Source: Allochromatium warmingii (GTDB taxonomy: Bacteria; Pseudomonadota; Gammaproteobacteria; Chromatiales; Chromatiaceae). Taken from it: a stretch of DNA of 51,071 nt. The stretch is from positions 1 to 51,071 of the forward strand of contig NZ_FNOW01000019.1 of NCBI RefSeq assembly GCF_900107145.1. The letters run 5' to 3'. Both the position numbers and the translations under genes were made by a program. Shown here piece by piece: positions 26,677 to 34,690 of the stretch; the first letter of the stretch is position 1, and every line of letters starts with the position of its first letter. The notes under the pieces are model-generated. The model was not told the origin of the DNA. It was given only the letters and a program-made list of their open reading frames with translations, and did not search any database.

Positions 26677-27965
26677 ACCGCCGCCGCTAACCAGGGCGCG
26701 AGCGCAATGAACACGCGCTGAAGCGCCCCACGCTGCGCAGCAACCACGGCCCGACCGCGTGCGCCCATCTCAGCTCGGCGTTCCGATGACGCAAGCAGGG
26801 TGCGTACCGCGTCACTCAGGGTCGCGGTATCGCTGATGCGCCGCGCCGCGTGCGCATCCAGCAGCCACGCGCTGATCGTCGCAAAGTTGAAGGTGTGCGG
26901 CCCGACGAGGATCGGAACGCCCGAGGCCGCCGCTTCCAGCGGATTATGTCCGCCGGTCGGCATCAGACTGCCGCCGATGAACGCCACATCACTCGCCGCC
27001 AACCACAGCGGCAGTTCGCCCATTCGATCCCCCAAATAGACCGCTTCGTGCGCGGCAACGGGACGTTCAGCACTGTGCCGAGTGTAGGCCAAGCCTTGCC
27101 GTTCGATGAGCGCGGCTACCGTTTCAAAGCGTTCGGGATGACGCGGTACCAGCACCAGCAGCGCATCCGGCCATTGCGCCAGCACCTGTTGATGCGCCTC
27201 TAGCACCGGCAACTCTTCACCGGCGTGCGTGCTGGCCGCGATCCACACCGGACGCGCCGCGCCCCAGTTCTGACGGATCGCTGCTGCGCGGGCTGCCAAA
27301 TCCGCTGCTTGCGGTTGATCGAACTTCAGATTGCCAGTCACGATGACGCGCTCAGGCGGCGCACCGAGCGCGATGAACCGCTCGGCATCAGCGGTCGCCT
27401 GTGCCGCAATCAGCGTCAATCGCGCCAGCGCCGAGCGCGTGAGCGATCCCAGCCGTGCATAGCCGCGTGCCGAGCGTTCCGACAGTCGCGCATTGATCAG
27501 CGCCACCGGAATCGCCCGTTGTTCGAGCACCGCGAGCAGATTCGGCCAGATTTCCGTTTCCAGAATGATGACAAGTTTCGGCTGCACCGCATCGACCAAG
27601 CGCCCCATCATCACCGGCAGATCAAACGGCAGATAACGCTGCGGGATCGTCTCCCCGAACAGCGTCCGTAGGCGTTCGGCTCCGGTCGGGGTGGTAGTGG
27701 TCACTAGCAGCGACGGCGCAGGCGTTGTCGCTAGTAATTGCCGGAGCAGTGCTTCTGCCGCCTGCACTTCACCGACTGAAACCGCGTGGATCCAAATATC
27801 TGCGCGGGGTGTGTGACTGCGCCGACTGGCCAGCCGCTCGCCGAGGCGGTGCCGATACCCAGGCTGAACACGTCCGCGCCACAGCAGTCGCGCCAGCGCC
27901 AGCGGTAGCGCCAGCCACCACAGCACACTGTAAAGCCGTCGCGCCCTTCGGTCAGCGCCGCTCAC
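26580..27965 (-). CDS. waaA: Kdo transferase (lipid A core)
   Basis: A 461-residue GT30 glycosyltransferase that adds 3-deoxy-D-manno-oct-2-ulosonic acid to lipid IVA at the inner membrane. The N-terminal membrane anchor (VLWWLALPLALARLLW) is followed by IWIHAVSVGEVQAA with the catalytic Glu, ETEIWPNLL, and the CMP-Kdo region GGSLMPTGGHNPLEAAA near 330. A GTG at 27965 is the start, almost contiguous with the pdxJ stop. The final 40 or so residues (after LAPWLAAAV) are low-complexity, unlike the family, and lie over the 3' end of the convergent hydrolase gene, so they look like a read-through extension. Confidence 0.93.
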   Translation of the reverse strand: MSGADRRARRLYSVLWWLALPLALARLLWRGRVQPGYRHRLGERLASRRSHTPRADIWIHAVSVGEVQAAEALLRQLLATTPAPSLLVTTTTPTGAERLRTLFGETIPQRYLPFDLPVMMGRLVDAVQPKLVIILETEIWPNLLAVLEQRAIPVALINARLSERSARGYARLGSLTRSALARLTLIAAQATADAERFIALGAPPERVIVTGNLKFDQPQAADLAARAAAIRQNWGAARPVWIAASTHAGEELPVLEAHQQVLAQWPDALLVLVPRHPERFETVAALIERQGLAYTRHSAERPVAAHEAVYLGDRMGELPLWLAASDVAFIGGSLMPTGGHNPLEAAASGVPILVGPHTFNFATISAWLLDAHAARRISDTATLSDAVRTLLASSERRAEMGARGRAVVAAQRGALQRVFIALAPWLAAAVQAPLNSDQTSRNCASVESPSHSNPTDSVQTT

Positions 27966-27966
27966 G

Positions 27967-28734
27967 TCACACCGCCGCCCGTTCGGCAGCAGCGCGTGTC
28001 ATGATCGATTTCATATCGCGCACCGCTTGATCGAGTCCCGAAAACAGCGCCCGCGCTATGATCGAATGCCCGATATTGAGTTCGCGGATGCCAGCAATCG
28101 CTGCAATCGCACTGACAGTATGATAATCAAGTCCATGTCCAGCATTGACCTGAAGCCCCAGCGATAGCCCCAGCTCGACCGCCGACTGGATACGGGCTAA
28201 CTGTGCAGCGCGTTCCGGTGCGGTCGCTGCATCGGCATAGTGTCCAGTATGAATCTCGATCACCGGCGCACCAACAGCATGGGCGGCTTCGATTTGGCGC
28301 GGATCGGCGTCGATAAACAGCGACACGCGAATCCCCGCCTCAGCTAACCGCGCACAGAAATCGCGCATCAGCTCGGGACGACTGGCCACATCGAGTCCAC
28401 CTTCGGTGGTCAATTCTTCGCGCCGTTCGGGAACCAGACAGCAATCAGCCGGGCGAATGCGGCAGGCAATGTCACCCATTTCGGGCGTTACCGCCATTTC
28501 CAGATTCATGCGCGTCTGCAAGATGCCGCGCAACAGCTCGACATCCCGATCTTGAATATGTCGCCGATCTTCGCGCAGATGCAGCGTGATCGCGTCAGCT
28601 CCGGCGTGTTCGGCGACTAACGCGGCTTGAATCGGCTCAGGATAGCGGGTGCCGCGTGCTTGGCGCAGCGTGGCAATATGGTCGATATTGACGCCGAGCA
28701 GCAGTGCGTGAGCAGGGTATAACAGCGATGACAT
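27967..28734 (-). CDS. pdxJ: Pyridoxine 5'-phosphate synthase
   Basis: About 255 residues; a TIM-barrel enzyme condensing 1-deoxy-D-xylulose 5-phosphate with 3-amino-2-oxopropyl phosphate to give vitamin B6. The N-terminus [23 protein letters not shown], the region [16 protein letters not shown] and the C-terminal GHGLDYHTV / [13 protein letters not shown] phosphate-binding segments are intact. The ATG at 28734 is chosen because the frame upstream runs into recO and is not conserved. It starts 11 nt after the recO stop; recO-pdxJ is a conserved gammaproteobacterial pair. Confidence 0.96.
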   Translation of the reverse strand: MSSLLYPAHALLLGVNIDHIATLRQARGTRYPEPIQAALVAEHAGADAITLHLREDRRHIQDRDVELLRGILQTRMNLEMAVTPEMGDIACRIRPADCCLVPERREELTTEGGLDVASRPELMRDFCARLAEAGIRVSLFIDADPRQIEAAHAVGAPVIEIHTGHYADAATAPERAAQLARIQSAVELGLSLGLQVNAGHGLDYHTVSAIAAIAGIRELNIGHSIIARALFSGLDQAVRDMKSIMTRAAAERAAV

Positions 28735-28744
28735 GATTTTTTTA

Positions 28745-29476
28745 TTAGCTCTCGTGAAGGTGGTGAGCGGCAAACCAGTGCCGGTACAGCTCGCGGCTGT
28801 GGAGCGGTCGCCCGCCAAGATAGGGTTCAAGCACCATGCGCAACAGGGTACGAGCCTCGCGGCGCTGTGTCGCGTCTAACGGTGCGCTTTGCGCCAGAGC
28901 TAACAGCGTCGCGCCGGAAACAAGCGGGCCATGTCGCCGTTCGGACGGATAACACGGCCCGCAGTCGCACACATAGGTATAGACCTGAGTCGGCTGAATC
29001 GGCGCTCCATCATCCACCACCCGTTCCAGCGTCAGCCCGTAACCAAGTTCGGCAAGCAGGTGACATTCAAAATGACGCAGTGGCGTTTCCAGTTCCGGGG
29101 TCGCGGCCAGTTGCGCAAGCGTCGCTTGATAGAACACAAATAGCGCCGGATGCGGATCGTGACGAGCGAGCAGGCGCATCAGCAGTTCATTAAGATAAAA
29201 CCCTGCAAGCAAGGCTGGCCCGTGCAGCGCAAGCGGTGGGCTGACTTCTTCAATGGTGGTCAGGGTTTGTATCGCCCCGCGTCCACGACACGCAAGCCAC
29301 AGCGGTTGAAACGGTTGCAATAGGGCGCTGGTGTGCTGATGTGGGCGGCGGGCACCTCGCGCAATCGCCGCAATCCGGCCCGAAGTATCACCGAATAGCT
29401 CAAGCAGGAGACTGGTGTTGCTGTATTCACTGCGTTTGAGCACGAAGGCGAGGAAGAGTGGAGCAGAGGTGGGCAT
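28745..29476 (-). CDS. recO: DNA repair protein RecO
   Basis: A 243-residue RecFOR-pathway mediator that loads RecA onto SSB-coated DNA. The N-terminal OB fold contains [19 protein letters not shown] and IARGARRP; the helical C-terminal region includes LLAELGYG followed by a zinc-type cluster [18 protein letters not shown]. Length is normal. It is the first gene of recO-pdxJ-waaA and is divergent from the RIO kinase, with an IscB relic occupying most of the intergenic space. Confidence 0.94.
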   Translation of the reverse strand: MPTSAPLFLAFVLKRSEYSNTSLLLELFGDTSGRIAAIARGARRPHQHTSALLQPFQPLWLACRGRGAIQTLTTIEEVSPPLALHGPALLAGFYLNELLMRLLARHDPHPALFVFYQATLAQLAATPELETPLRHFECHLLAELGYGLTLERVVDDGAPIQPTQVYTYVCDCGPCYPSERRHGPLVSGATLLALAQSAPLDATQRREARTLLRMVLEPYLGGRPLHSRELYRHWFAAHHLHES

Positions 29477-29505
29477 AGGTCTGGTTTATGATAAAGCTTT
29501 TATCT

Positions 29506-29654
29506 GGTCACGAAACTTCCACTTGACCGACTCAGTGGAAAACTGGCCCTCTTCTATTCCACTGTACGTAACCAAAACGGAGGATGCGAGATTGGCGGCT
29601 TAACGGCGCTCTGCCTCCCCGTCAGTCAAGGACGGGGTTTCTCGCGCAAGATTG
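29506..29654 (+). mobile_element. Deletion derivative (relic) of an IscB element
   Basis: The stretch 29578-29603 repeats the last codons of iscB (GAGG.TGCGAGATTGG.. encoding EDARLAA-stop) with one mismatch over 26 bp. It is followed by the same right end: GCTCTGCCTCCC, a perfect CCCCGTC/GACGGGG hairpin at 29617-29637, then GGGGTTTCTCGCG and AAGATTG, stopping directly before ATGA. The left part (GGTCACGAA at 29507 and TTGACC at 29523) resembles the first stem of the omega-RNA with most of the interior deleted; this left boundary is tentative. No functional ORF remains. Confidence 0.75.
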
Positions 29655-30530
29655 ATGAAAATTCCCAAACGTCTCGAACCACTCGTTCAGGAAGGACTGA
29701 TTGATGCTGTCCTCGGCTCGCTCAAAAGCGGCAAGGAAGCAGCCGTGTATGTGGTGCGTGCCGAGGGGGTCATCCGCTGCGCCAAGGTCTATAAAGCGGT
29801 CGATCAACGTGGTTTTCACAAGCAGTCGCTGTATCGCGAAGGGCGGCAGGTGCGTAGCAGTCGTCAAGCGCGGGCGATGGCAAAAGGCTCGCGCTATGGT
29901 CGCCAAGAACAGGAAGATGTGTGGCAAAACACCGAAGTCGATGCGCTCTATCGTCTGGCGGCGGCTGGAGTGCGGGTGCCGCAGCCGGTCAATTTCATCG
30001 ACGGCGTGTTACTGATGGAGCTGATTACTGACGCCGACGGCGAGGCCGCGCCCCGACTCAACGATCTGGAATTAGCGCCCGAGCAAGCGCGGGCCTATCA
30101 CGCTTCACTGATCGCTGATGTCGTCAAGATGCTGTGTATCGGCTTAATTCATGGCGATCTCTCTGAATTTAACATTCTGGTCGATGCGCACGGGCCGGTG
30201 ATTATCGACCTGCCGCAAGCCGTCGATGCCGCCGCCAATAATCATGCGCCCTGGATGCTCAAGCGTGATGTGGCTAATCTGGCAGCATATTTCGGTCAAT
30301 TTGCCCCGGAACTTCTAACCACCAGCTATGGCGAGGAAATCTGGCATCTGTACGAACATGGCCATTTGACGCCCGAAATCAGCCTCACGGGTCATTTCAA
30401 AGGTCAGCATCGCACGGTCGATCTCGATGGCCTGCTCCACGAAATCCACGACGCCGATGCAGAAGAAATGCGCCGTCGCCAGTTGGCTCAGGATAGCGAT
30501 CCGCTCGATGCTGAATCAGTTTCGCAGTGA
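29655..30530 (+). CDS. RIO-type serine protein kinase
   Basis: A 291-residue atypical kinase of the RIO1 group. The N-terminal region has a short P-loop (GSLKSGKEAAVYVV, about 22-35) and the invariant lysine in CAKVYK. The catalytic loop is LIHGDLSEFNIL near 165-176 and the metal-binding loop is IIDLPQAVD near 187. Bacterial RIO proteins are sparse and their substrates largely unknown. The ATG at 29655 directly abuts the IscB relic, so expression signals upstream were altered by that insertion. Its TGA overlaps the GTG of the next gene, implying translational coupling. Confidence 0.9.
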   Translation: MKIPKRLEPLVQEGLIDAVLGSLKSGKEAAVYVVRAEGVIRCAKVYKAVDQRGFHKQSLYREGRQVRSSRQARAMAKGSRYGRQEQEDVWQNTEVDALYRLAAAGVRVPQPVNFIDGVLLMELITDADGEAAPRLNDLELAPEQARAYHASLIADVVKMLCIGLIHGDLSEFNILVDAHGPVIIDLPQAVDAAANNHAPWMLKRDVANLAAYFGQFAPELLTTSYGEEIWHLYEHGHLTPEISLTGHFKGQHRTVDLDGLLHEIHDADAEEMRRRQLAQDSDPLDAESVSQ

Positions 30531-32221
30531 GCCGATCTTCGCCCGCCATCCCTCAGTTTTTAGCTGACTTGCCATCATTCGCCATGACCGATTCGCACAT
30601 CTCGCCAACGCTTACCCCGCAAAATTGGCTGCACGACTATCGCATACGTTTGCATGAATGCGCTGTGCATGTCTGCGCTGATGAACCCCTTTCCCCCGCG
30701 CAGCGCATGATCTTAGATGCAAACGATTGGGAACCCGCCGCCCGTGTTGCCGCTGAATTGGGCGCACGTCATGCCGGTGTGTGGGTCGATCCACTCGATA
30801 CCGCTGCCGATCTCGCTAATCACGCCGAACCACGGCTGCGCGTGATGGCCTGTCTGGAACGCGATGGCGCCTATCTGTTGCTGGAAACCGAAGTGCCATT
30901 GCAGCAACCGCATCTGGCTTCGCAAGCGCGGCATTTCCCCGGAATCAGCCGTCTGGAGCGCCACGCGCACGATCTCACCGGCATGATTTGGCATGACGCG
31001 CCCGATTCCCGCCGTTGGACGCGCCATCAAGCCTGGCCCGAAGCGTGTTTCCCCTTGCGGGCTGACTCGTCCATAAATGGCGAACTGCCTGGACGCACCC
31101 CAGCCGATGCGGATTATCCGTTTTTAGCGCCGCTCGGCGGTGGCACCTATGAAGTGCCGGTCGGCCCAGTTCACGCGGGCATCATCGAACCGGGACAGTT
31201 TCGCTTTCAGGCGATGGGCGAGGATGTGCTCCGGCTCGAAACGCGGCTCGGCTATGTTCATCGCGGTGTTGAAAAGCGTGCCGTTGGGCGCGATCCCGCC
31301 GGATTAGCGCGACTGGCTGGGCGGGTGTCGGGTGATTCGACTGTCGCCCATACTTGGGCGGCCTGTCAGGCGTTAGAACGGGCGTGCGGATGTACCGTAC
31401 CGCCGCGTGCGTTGGCACTGCGGGCGCTGTTAGCTGAACGTGAACGCATCGCCAATCATCTCGGCGATATTGGCGCGATCTGCAACGATGTCGGATTTGC
31501 CTTTGCGCTGGCGCAGTGTTCGCGCCTGCGCGAGCAGTGGCAGCGCCGCTCGCACGCCCTGTTCGGACATCGCTTACTGATGGATGTCATCATTCCGGGC
31601 GGCATCGCGCCGGATCTCTCAGCAACTGGGTTCCAAACACTGCGGCAGGATCACGCCGCACTGCGGCAGGCGATTGAGCCGATTTTCAGCATCATCGAAG
31701 ATCTGCCCGCACTCGACGACCGTTTGCTCACGACCGGCCGCCTCAGCACGGCGGATGCACGCGCCCTCGGCTGTACTGGTTATGTCGGCAAAGCCAGCGG
31801 CTTGGCGTTCGATGTGCGCCACGACAGTCCGTATCCGCCCTATGAACGGCTGCGGGTCGAGGTGCCGGTGCAGAGCGAAGGCGATGTCGCGGCGCGGCTG
31901 CGGGTGCGACTCGGCGAGGTGCGCGGCAGTCTGTGGATGCTGGAGCGGCTGCTTGACGATCTGCCAGCCGGTGAGATTCACACACCGCTACCCATGCCAA
32001 CCGAGGCAGCCTGTGGTCTGGGGTTAATCGACGGATGGCGCGGTGAGGTGCTGAGTTTTGTGCGGCTCGATGCGGCTGGACGTATCGCCCGTTATATTCC
32101 GCGTGATCCAAGTTGGTTTACCTGGCCCGCATTGGAACGGTTAATTCTGGGTAACATCATTCCCGATTTTCCGGTTTGCAATAAATCAGTCAATGGATCG
32201 TATGCGGGGCAGGATTTGTAG
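30527..32221 (+). CDS. Fused NuoC/NuoD-like (HycE/HyfG-type) protein lacking NiFe ligands
   Basis: A 564-residue protein. The N-terminal part (about 25-160) resembles the 30-kDa complex I subunit and the rest the 49-kDa/hydrogenase large subunit: GPVHAGIIEPGQFRF (about 208), LGYVHRGVEKRAVGRD, then RVSGDSTVAHTWA. In group 4 NiFe hydrogenases the first ligand pair sits in RVCGIC; here it reads RVSGDS. The C-terminal DPCxxC is DPSWFT. A NiFe site is therefore impossible. It overlaps the RIO kinase by 4 bp (GTG start; ATG 30584 is an alternative). No membrane or FeS partner genes follow, so its complex is elsewhere or it acts alone. Resembles energy-converting hydrogenase-related subunits. Confidence 0.85.
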   Translation: MSRSSPAIPQFLADLPSFAMTDSHISPTLTPQNWLHDYRIRLHECAVHVCADEPLSPAQRMILDANDWEPAARVAAELGARHAGVWVDPLDTAADLANHAEPRLRVMACLERDGAYLLLETEVPLQQPHLASQARHFPGISRLERHAHDLTGMIWHDAPDSRRWTRHQAWPEACFPLRADSSINGELPGRTPADADYPFLAPLGGGTYEVPVGPVHAGIIEPGQFRFQAMGEDVLRLETRLGYVHRGVEKRAVGRDPAGLARLAGRVSGDSTVAHTWAACQALERACGCTVPPRALALRALLAERERIANHLGDIGAICNDVGFAFALAQCSRLREQWQRRSHALFGHRLLMDVIIPGGIAPDLSATGFQTLRQDHAALRQAIEPIFSIIEDLPALDDRLLTTGRLSTADARALGCTGYVGKASGLAFDVRHDSPYPPYERLRVEVPVQSEGDVAARLRVRLGEVRGSLWMLERLLDDLPAGEIHTPLPMPTEAACGLGLIDGWRGEVLSFVRLDAAGRIARYIPRDPSWFTWPALERLILGNIIPDFPVCNKSVNGSYAGQDL

Positions 32222-32536
32222 GGTTAGCTGAACCGCGTGAGAGCTGCTAACTGATCGCTGATTTTTGCTCAAACGTGTTGACAGATGCTTAGGATGAGCA
32301 TTGCTTGAGACCGCTAACAGCGGTTCAACGACGAGCTGATAGAGGACATTGCAAGTGGCCAGACTTCGGTTTGGCGCTTTACCGCAAGGGGATGAAACCT
32401 CTGGAGAGCTTGATCGATTGAGGGAATCCGGCGCTACTGAGCGTCAAGGGCTTGAGTTGGGCGGTTCGCCGCGTCAACCAAGTGCAGATAAATCCATTGA
32501 GCAAGTTCGCTCAAGTTAAATGGAGCAGCATAAGCC
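32222..32536 (+). other. Structured 5' leader region before the outer-membrane protein gene
   Basis: This 315-bp gap holds several potential RNA stems: ACCGCT/AGCGGT near 32318-32332, GCCAGAC-TTCG-GTTTGGC near 32358-32375 (a UUCG tetraloop), GGCG/CGCC near 32460, and TTGAGC/GCTCAA near 32498-32515 just before the gene. It resembles no riboswitch I recognise. It may be a long regulatory leader, a small RNA, or chance structure. A possible small ORF overlaps it at 32355-32519. Confidence 0.4.
32355..32519 (+). CDS. Possible 54-residue small ORF
   Basis: A GTG at 32355 is preceded by AGAGGA at 8-nt spacing and opens 54 codons ending in TAA 18 nt before the outer-membrane protein start. The product would be hydrophilic and charged, without signal peptide. 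Third-position base use shows no clear coding bias, so this could be fortuitous. If real it could be a leader peptide cotranscribed with the next gene. Confidence 0.25.
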   Translation: MARLRFGALPQGDETSGELDRLRESGATERQGLELGGSPRQPSADKSIEQVRSS

Positions 32537-33793
32537 ATGCAACATCACACATCTCATTCAATCACTATTAATTTGATCGCCGCTGCACTGTGTTCAACGT
32601 CGCTGTTGAGTGCATCAGCGTTCGCCCAAAGCTGCCCGTCCGGAAGCGGCGGGAATATCTTTAATTTATCGCTCTGTGTTGATGGTGAAGTCGCCAGTAT
32701 TGGTGGCAATACGATTGAAGGCATTCTCGATCAGATCGACACCGACGCCCTCAAACAACGCTTTGCCAATTATGATGAAGACACAGCAGCCGGGGAATTT
32801 CGCCTCGATCTGCGCGGCTTACCGGTGACACTGTCCTACGGGCAAAATTCAAGTCAACTGGTGTTTGCCGTGCCCAGCATTGGCATCAATGAAGTGTTCG
32901 ATGGTGGAACACGCGATGCCAGCAACGATTTGCTAGAAGATTATATTAAAAAGAACGGCGATTCGATTCTGAAAAAACTTACCGAAGTGTCGCCGATTGA
33001 TCCAGTTGCGGGTAATCCAGCGAGTTTGCAAAGTCAAATGGCCGCTGGTGATTTTAGTGCTGGCGTTGATGCCGTGACTGATACGTTAGCGCCCGGTAGC
33101 TCTTTTGGTGTTGCCGCACGCTTTGGTAGCTACACGATTGATGGCTTAACGCAAAATATTTTCACGCTGCCGATTTCCTATAGCTACACCTTTGCCAATT
33201 ATGATCGCTTGATTGTTCGCGCACCTATTACCTATATGGAAGTCGATGGCGCTGAATCCTATCAAGGCAGCATTGGCTTAGGCTATCGGAAAAATATTTT
33301 ACCAAATTGGTCAGTCACACCCGCAATCAATTATGGTATCACTGGTTCAGCAGATCTGGGTGCAGCCGGTCAAATCTTCTCAGCTTCGGTGACCAGTGAT
33401 TTATTGCTGTTCGCCAGTGATAAATTCCGCATTAATATGGGGAATATGGCTGGTTATTATCTAAGCATTCCAACTAGTGTTAGCGATTATAGTGTTGATT
33501 ACGATCTGGAAAACACTATGGTGCGCAATGGTTTGCTGGTGTCGATGCCATTGCAAAAAAGTTTCTGGAATCGCGAATTTAGCGTCGATTTCTTTGTTAC
33601 CGATACGCGCTTTTTTGGTGATGCGCTCTATTCTGAATATTATCAGGAAATCGGCATCAGCATTGGCCCTATGCGTTCCAGAAGCAAGATGGAGCCAAAT
33701 GTTTCCTCGCATCCCTTCGGTCTGGGGATTAAATACACCACCGGCGATGGTGATGTTGAAGGGTTCGAGCTGAATTTTGCCTACCGCTTCTAA
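32537..33793 (+). CDS. Outer-membrane beta-barrel protein of unknown function
   Basis: A 418-residue exported protein. A typical Sec signal (IAAALCSTSLLSASAFAQS) is cleaved near residue 31. The N-terminal third is globular; from about residue 190 the sequence alternates short polar turns with amphipathic strands (YTIDGLTQNIFTLPISYSY, SIGLGYRKNILPNWSVTPAI) and ends in FAYRF, the aromatic C-terminal signature recognised by BAM. I do not recognise a specific porin family. It stands alone, convergent with the Tag-like operon, from which it is separated by a strong hairpin. Confidence 0.75.
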   Translation: MQHHTSHSITINLIAAALCSTSLLSASAFAQSCPSGSGGNIFNLSLCVDGEVASIGGNTIEGILDQIDTDALKQRFANYDEDTAAGEFRLDLRGLPVTLSYGQNSSQLVFAVPSIGINEVFDGGTRDASNDLLEDYIKKNGDSILKKLTEVSPIDPVAGNPASLQSQMAAGDFSAGVDAVTDTLAPGSSFGVAARFGSYTIDGLTQNIFTLPISYSYTFANYDRLIVRAPITYMEVDGAESYQGSIGLGYRKNILPNWSVTPAINYGITGSADLGAAGQIFSASVTSDLLLFASDKFRINMGNMAGYYLSIPTSVSDYSVDYDLENTMVRNGLLVSMPLQKSFWNREFSVDFFVTDTRFFGDALYSEYYQEIGISIGPMRSRSKMEPNVSSHPFGLGIKYTTGDGDVEGFELNFAYRF

Positions 33794-33811
33794 ACGCATT
33801 GCGCTTGTATT

Positions 33812-33865
33812 CATCCTGCGCCTGATTATCACCTGATGACCAAACAGGCAAACAGGCGCTGGATG
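33812..33865. terminator. Bidirectional hairpin between the OMP gene and the Tag-like operon
   Basis: CATCCTGCGCCTG (33812-33824) pairs with CAGGCGCTGGATG (33853-33865) apart from one T-T mismatch, enclosing a 28-nt loop. It stands midway between two convergent stops (33793 and 33886), as expected of a shared terminator. Confidence 0.6.
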
Positions 33866-33885
33866 ATCGCTTGTAACAATTCCTG

Positions 33886-34680
33886 CTAGGCTTCCACAAC
33901 ACTCACCGCAATCTTATCTAACGCATCGAGCGATTTACGGTAGCTATCGAGTTCTTTTTCAAGCGACCGCGTTTTTGTTGCCCCTTTGCTTTTTAAATCT
34001 TGGTGCGCTTGTTTATACATCGCATATTGATCGCGTGCGCCCTGTGCGGCTTTTTTCGTGACATCGCGGTTGCTCCATACACGCGCTTTAACCTGCTTGA
34101 GTTCAGCTTCAGTTACTTTGCCGCGTTTATGGCGCGATTCGATATCGGCTAACCGTTTTTTATCCGCTGCAACCACCGCTTTTGCTTCAGCAATCAGCGC
34201 ATTTAACTCCCGATTTGAGCCGCGAACATCGGCGGTAATTGACTCTAATTGCTCCTCTTGTTTGGAATATTGTTTCTGTTTATTGGCAACATACATGCCG
34301 GCTAAGGCGCCGAGTCCAGCGCCGACAATGGCGCCACCAACGGCATCTTCAGCATCGCCGCCCGCAACTAATCCAATAGCGGTGCCAGTGACTGCACCAA
34401 TTAACGCACCCTGCCAAACGGTTCGATCAAATTTGCGACTGCGTTCGCGAAGCGCTTGTTCTGAAGGGCTAAATTCGCCGGTATAGCCGTAATTATCAGC
34501 CGGTTTTAACAATTCAAATGCACCGACTAAAAATCGGTTGCCGACCTCTGGTGGCGCACGATTTAAATTCAGTCCGGCGTCAGTCAGCGTATTACAGCCA
34601 GCCAGCAACGTTAAACTGGCAGCAGTCGTAATAGATGTCATCAAGGTGCGGGTTTTTTTAGTGTTCGTGTTCATTGGCAT
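33886..34680 (-). CDS. TagQ-like outer-membrane lipoprotein with glycine zipper
   Basis: A 264-residue lipoprotein: signal segment with lipobox LAGC (LTLLAGCNTL) near residue 27. A glycine-zipper stretch follows (about 105-155, GALIGAVTGTAIGLVAGG and AIVGAGLGALAGMYVA) and then a charged coiled coil of over 100 residues. It is the last gene of the operon, 10 nt after the FGE-domain gene. In the Pseudomonas H1-T6SS, tagQ encodes the outer-membrane lipoprotein that anchors TagR; position and architecture fit, sequence identity was not tested. ATG 34674 is an alternative start. Confidence 0.75.
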   Translation of the reverse strand: MPMNTNTKKTRTLMTSITTAASLTLLAGCNTLTDAGLNLNRAPPEVGNRFLVGAFELLKPADNYGYTGEFSPSEQALRERSRKFDRTVWQGALIGAVTGTAIGLVAGGDAEDAVGGAIVGAGLGALAGMYVANKQKQYSKQEEQLESITADVRGSNRELNALIAEAKAVVAADKKRLADIESRHKRGKVTEAELKQVKARVWSNRDVTKKAAQGARDQYAMYKQAHQDLKSKGATKTRSLEKELDSYRKSLDALDKIAVSVVEA

Positions 34681-34690
34681 TCGACCAGTA

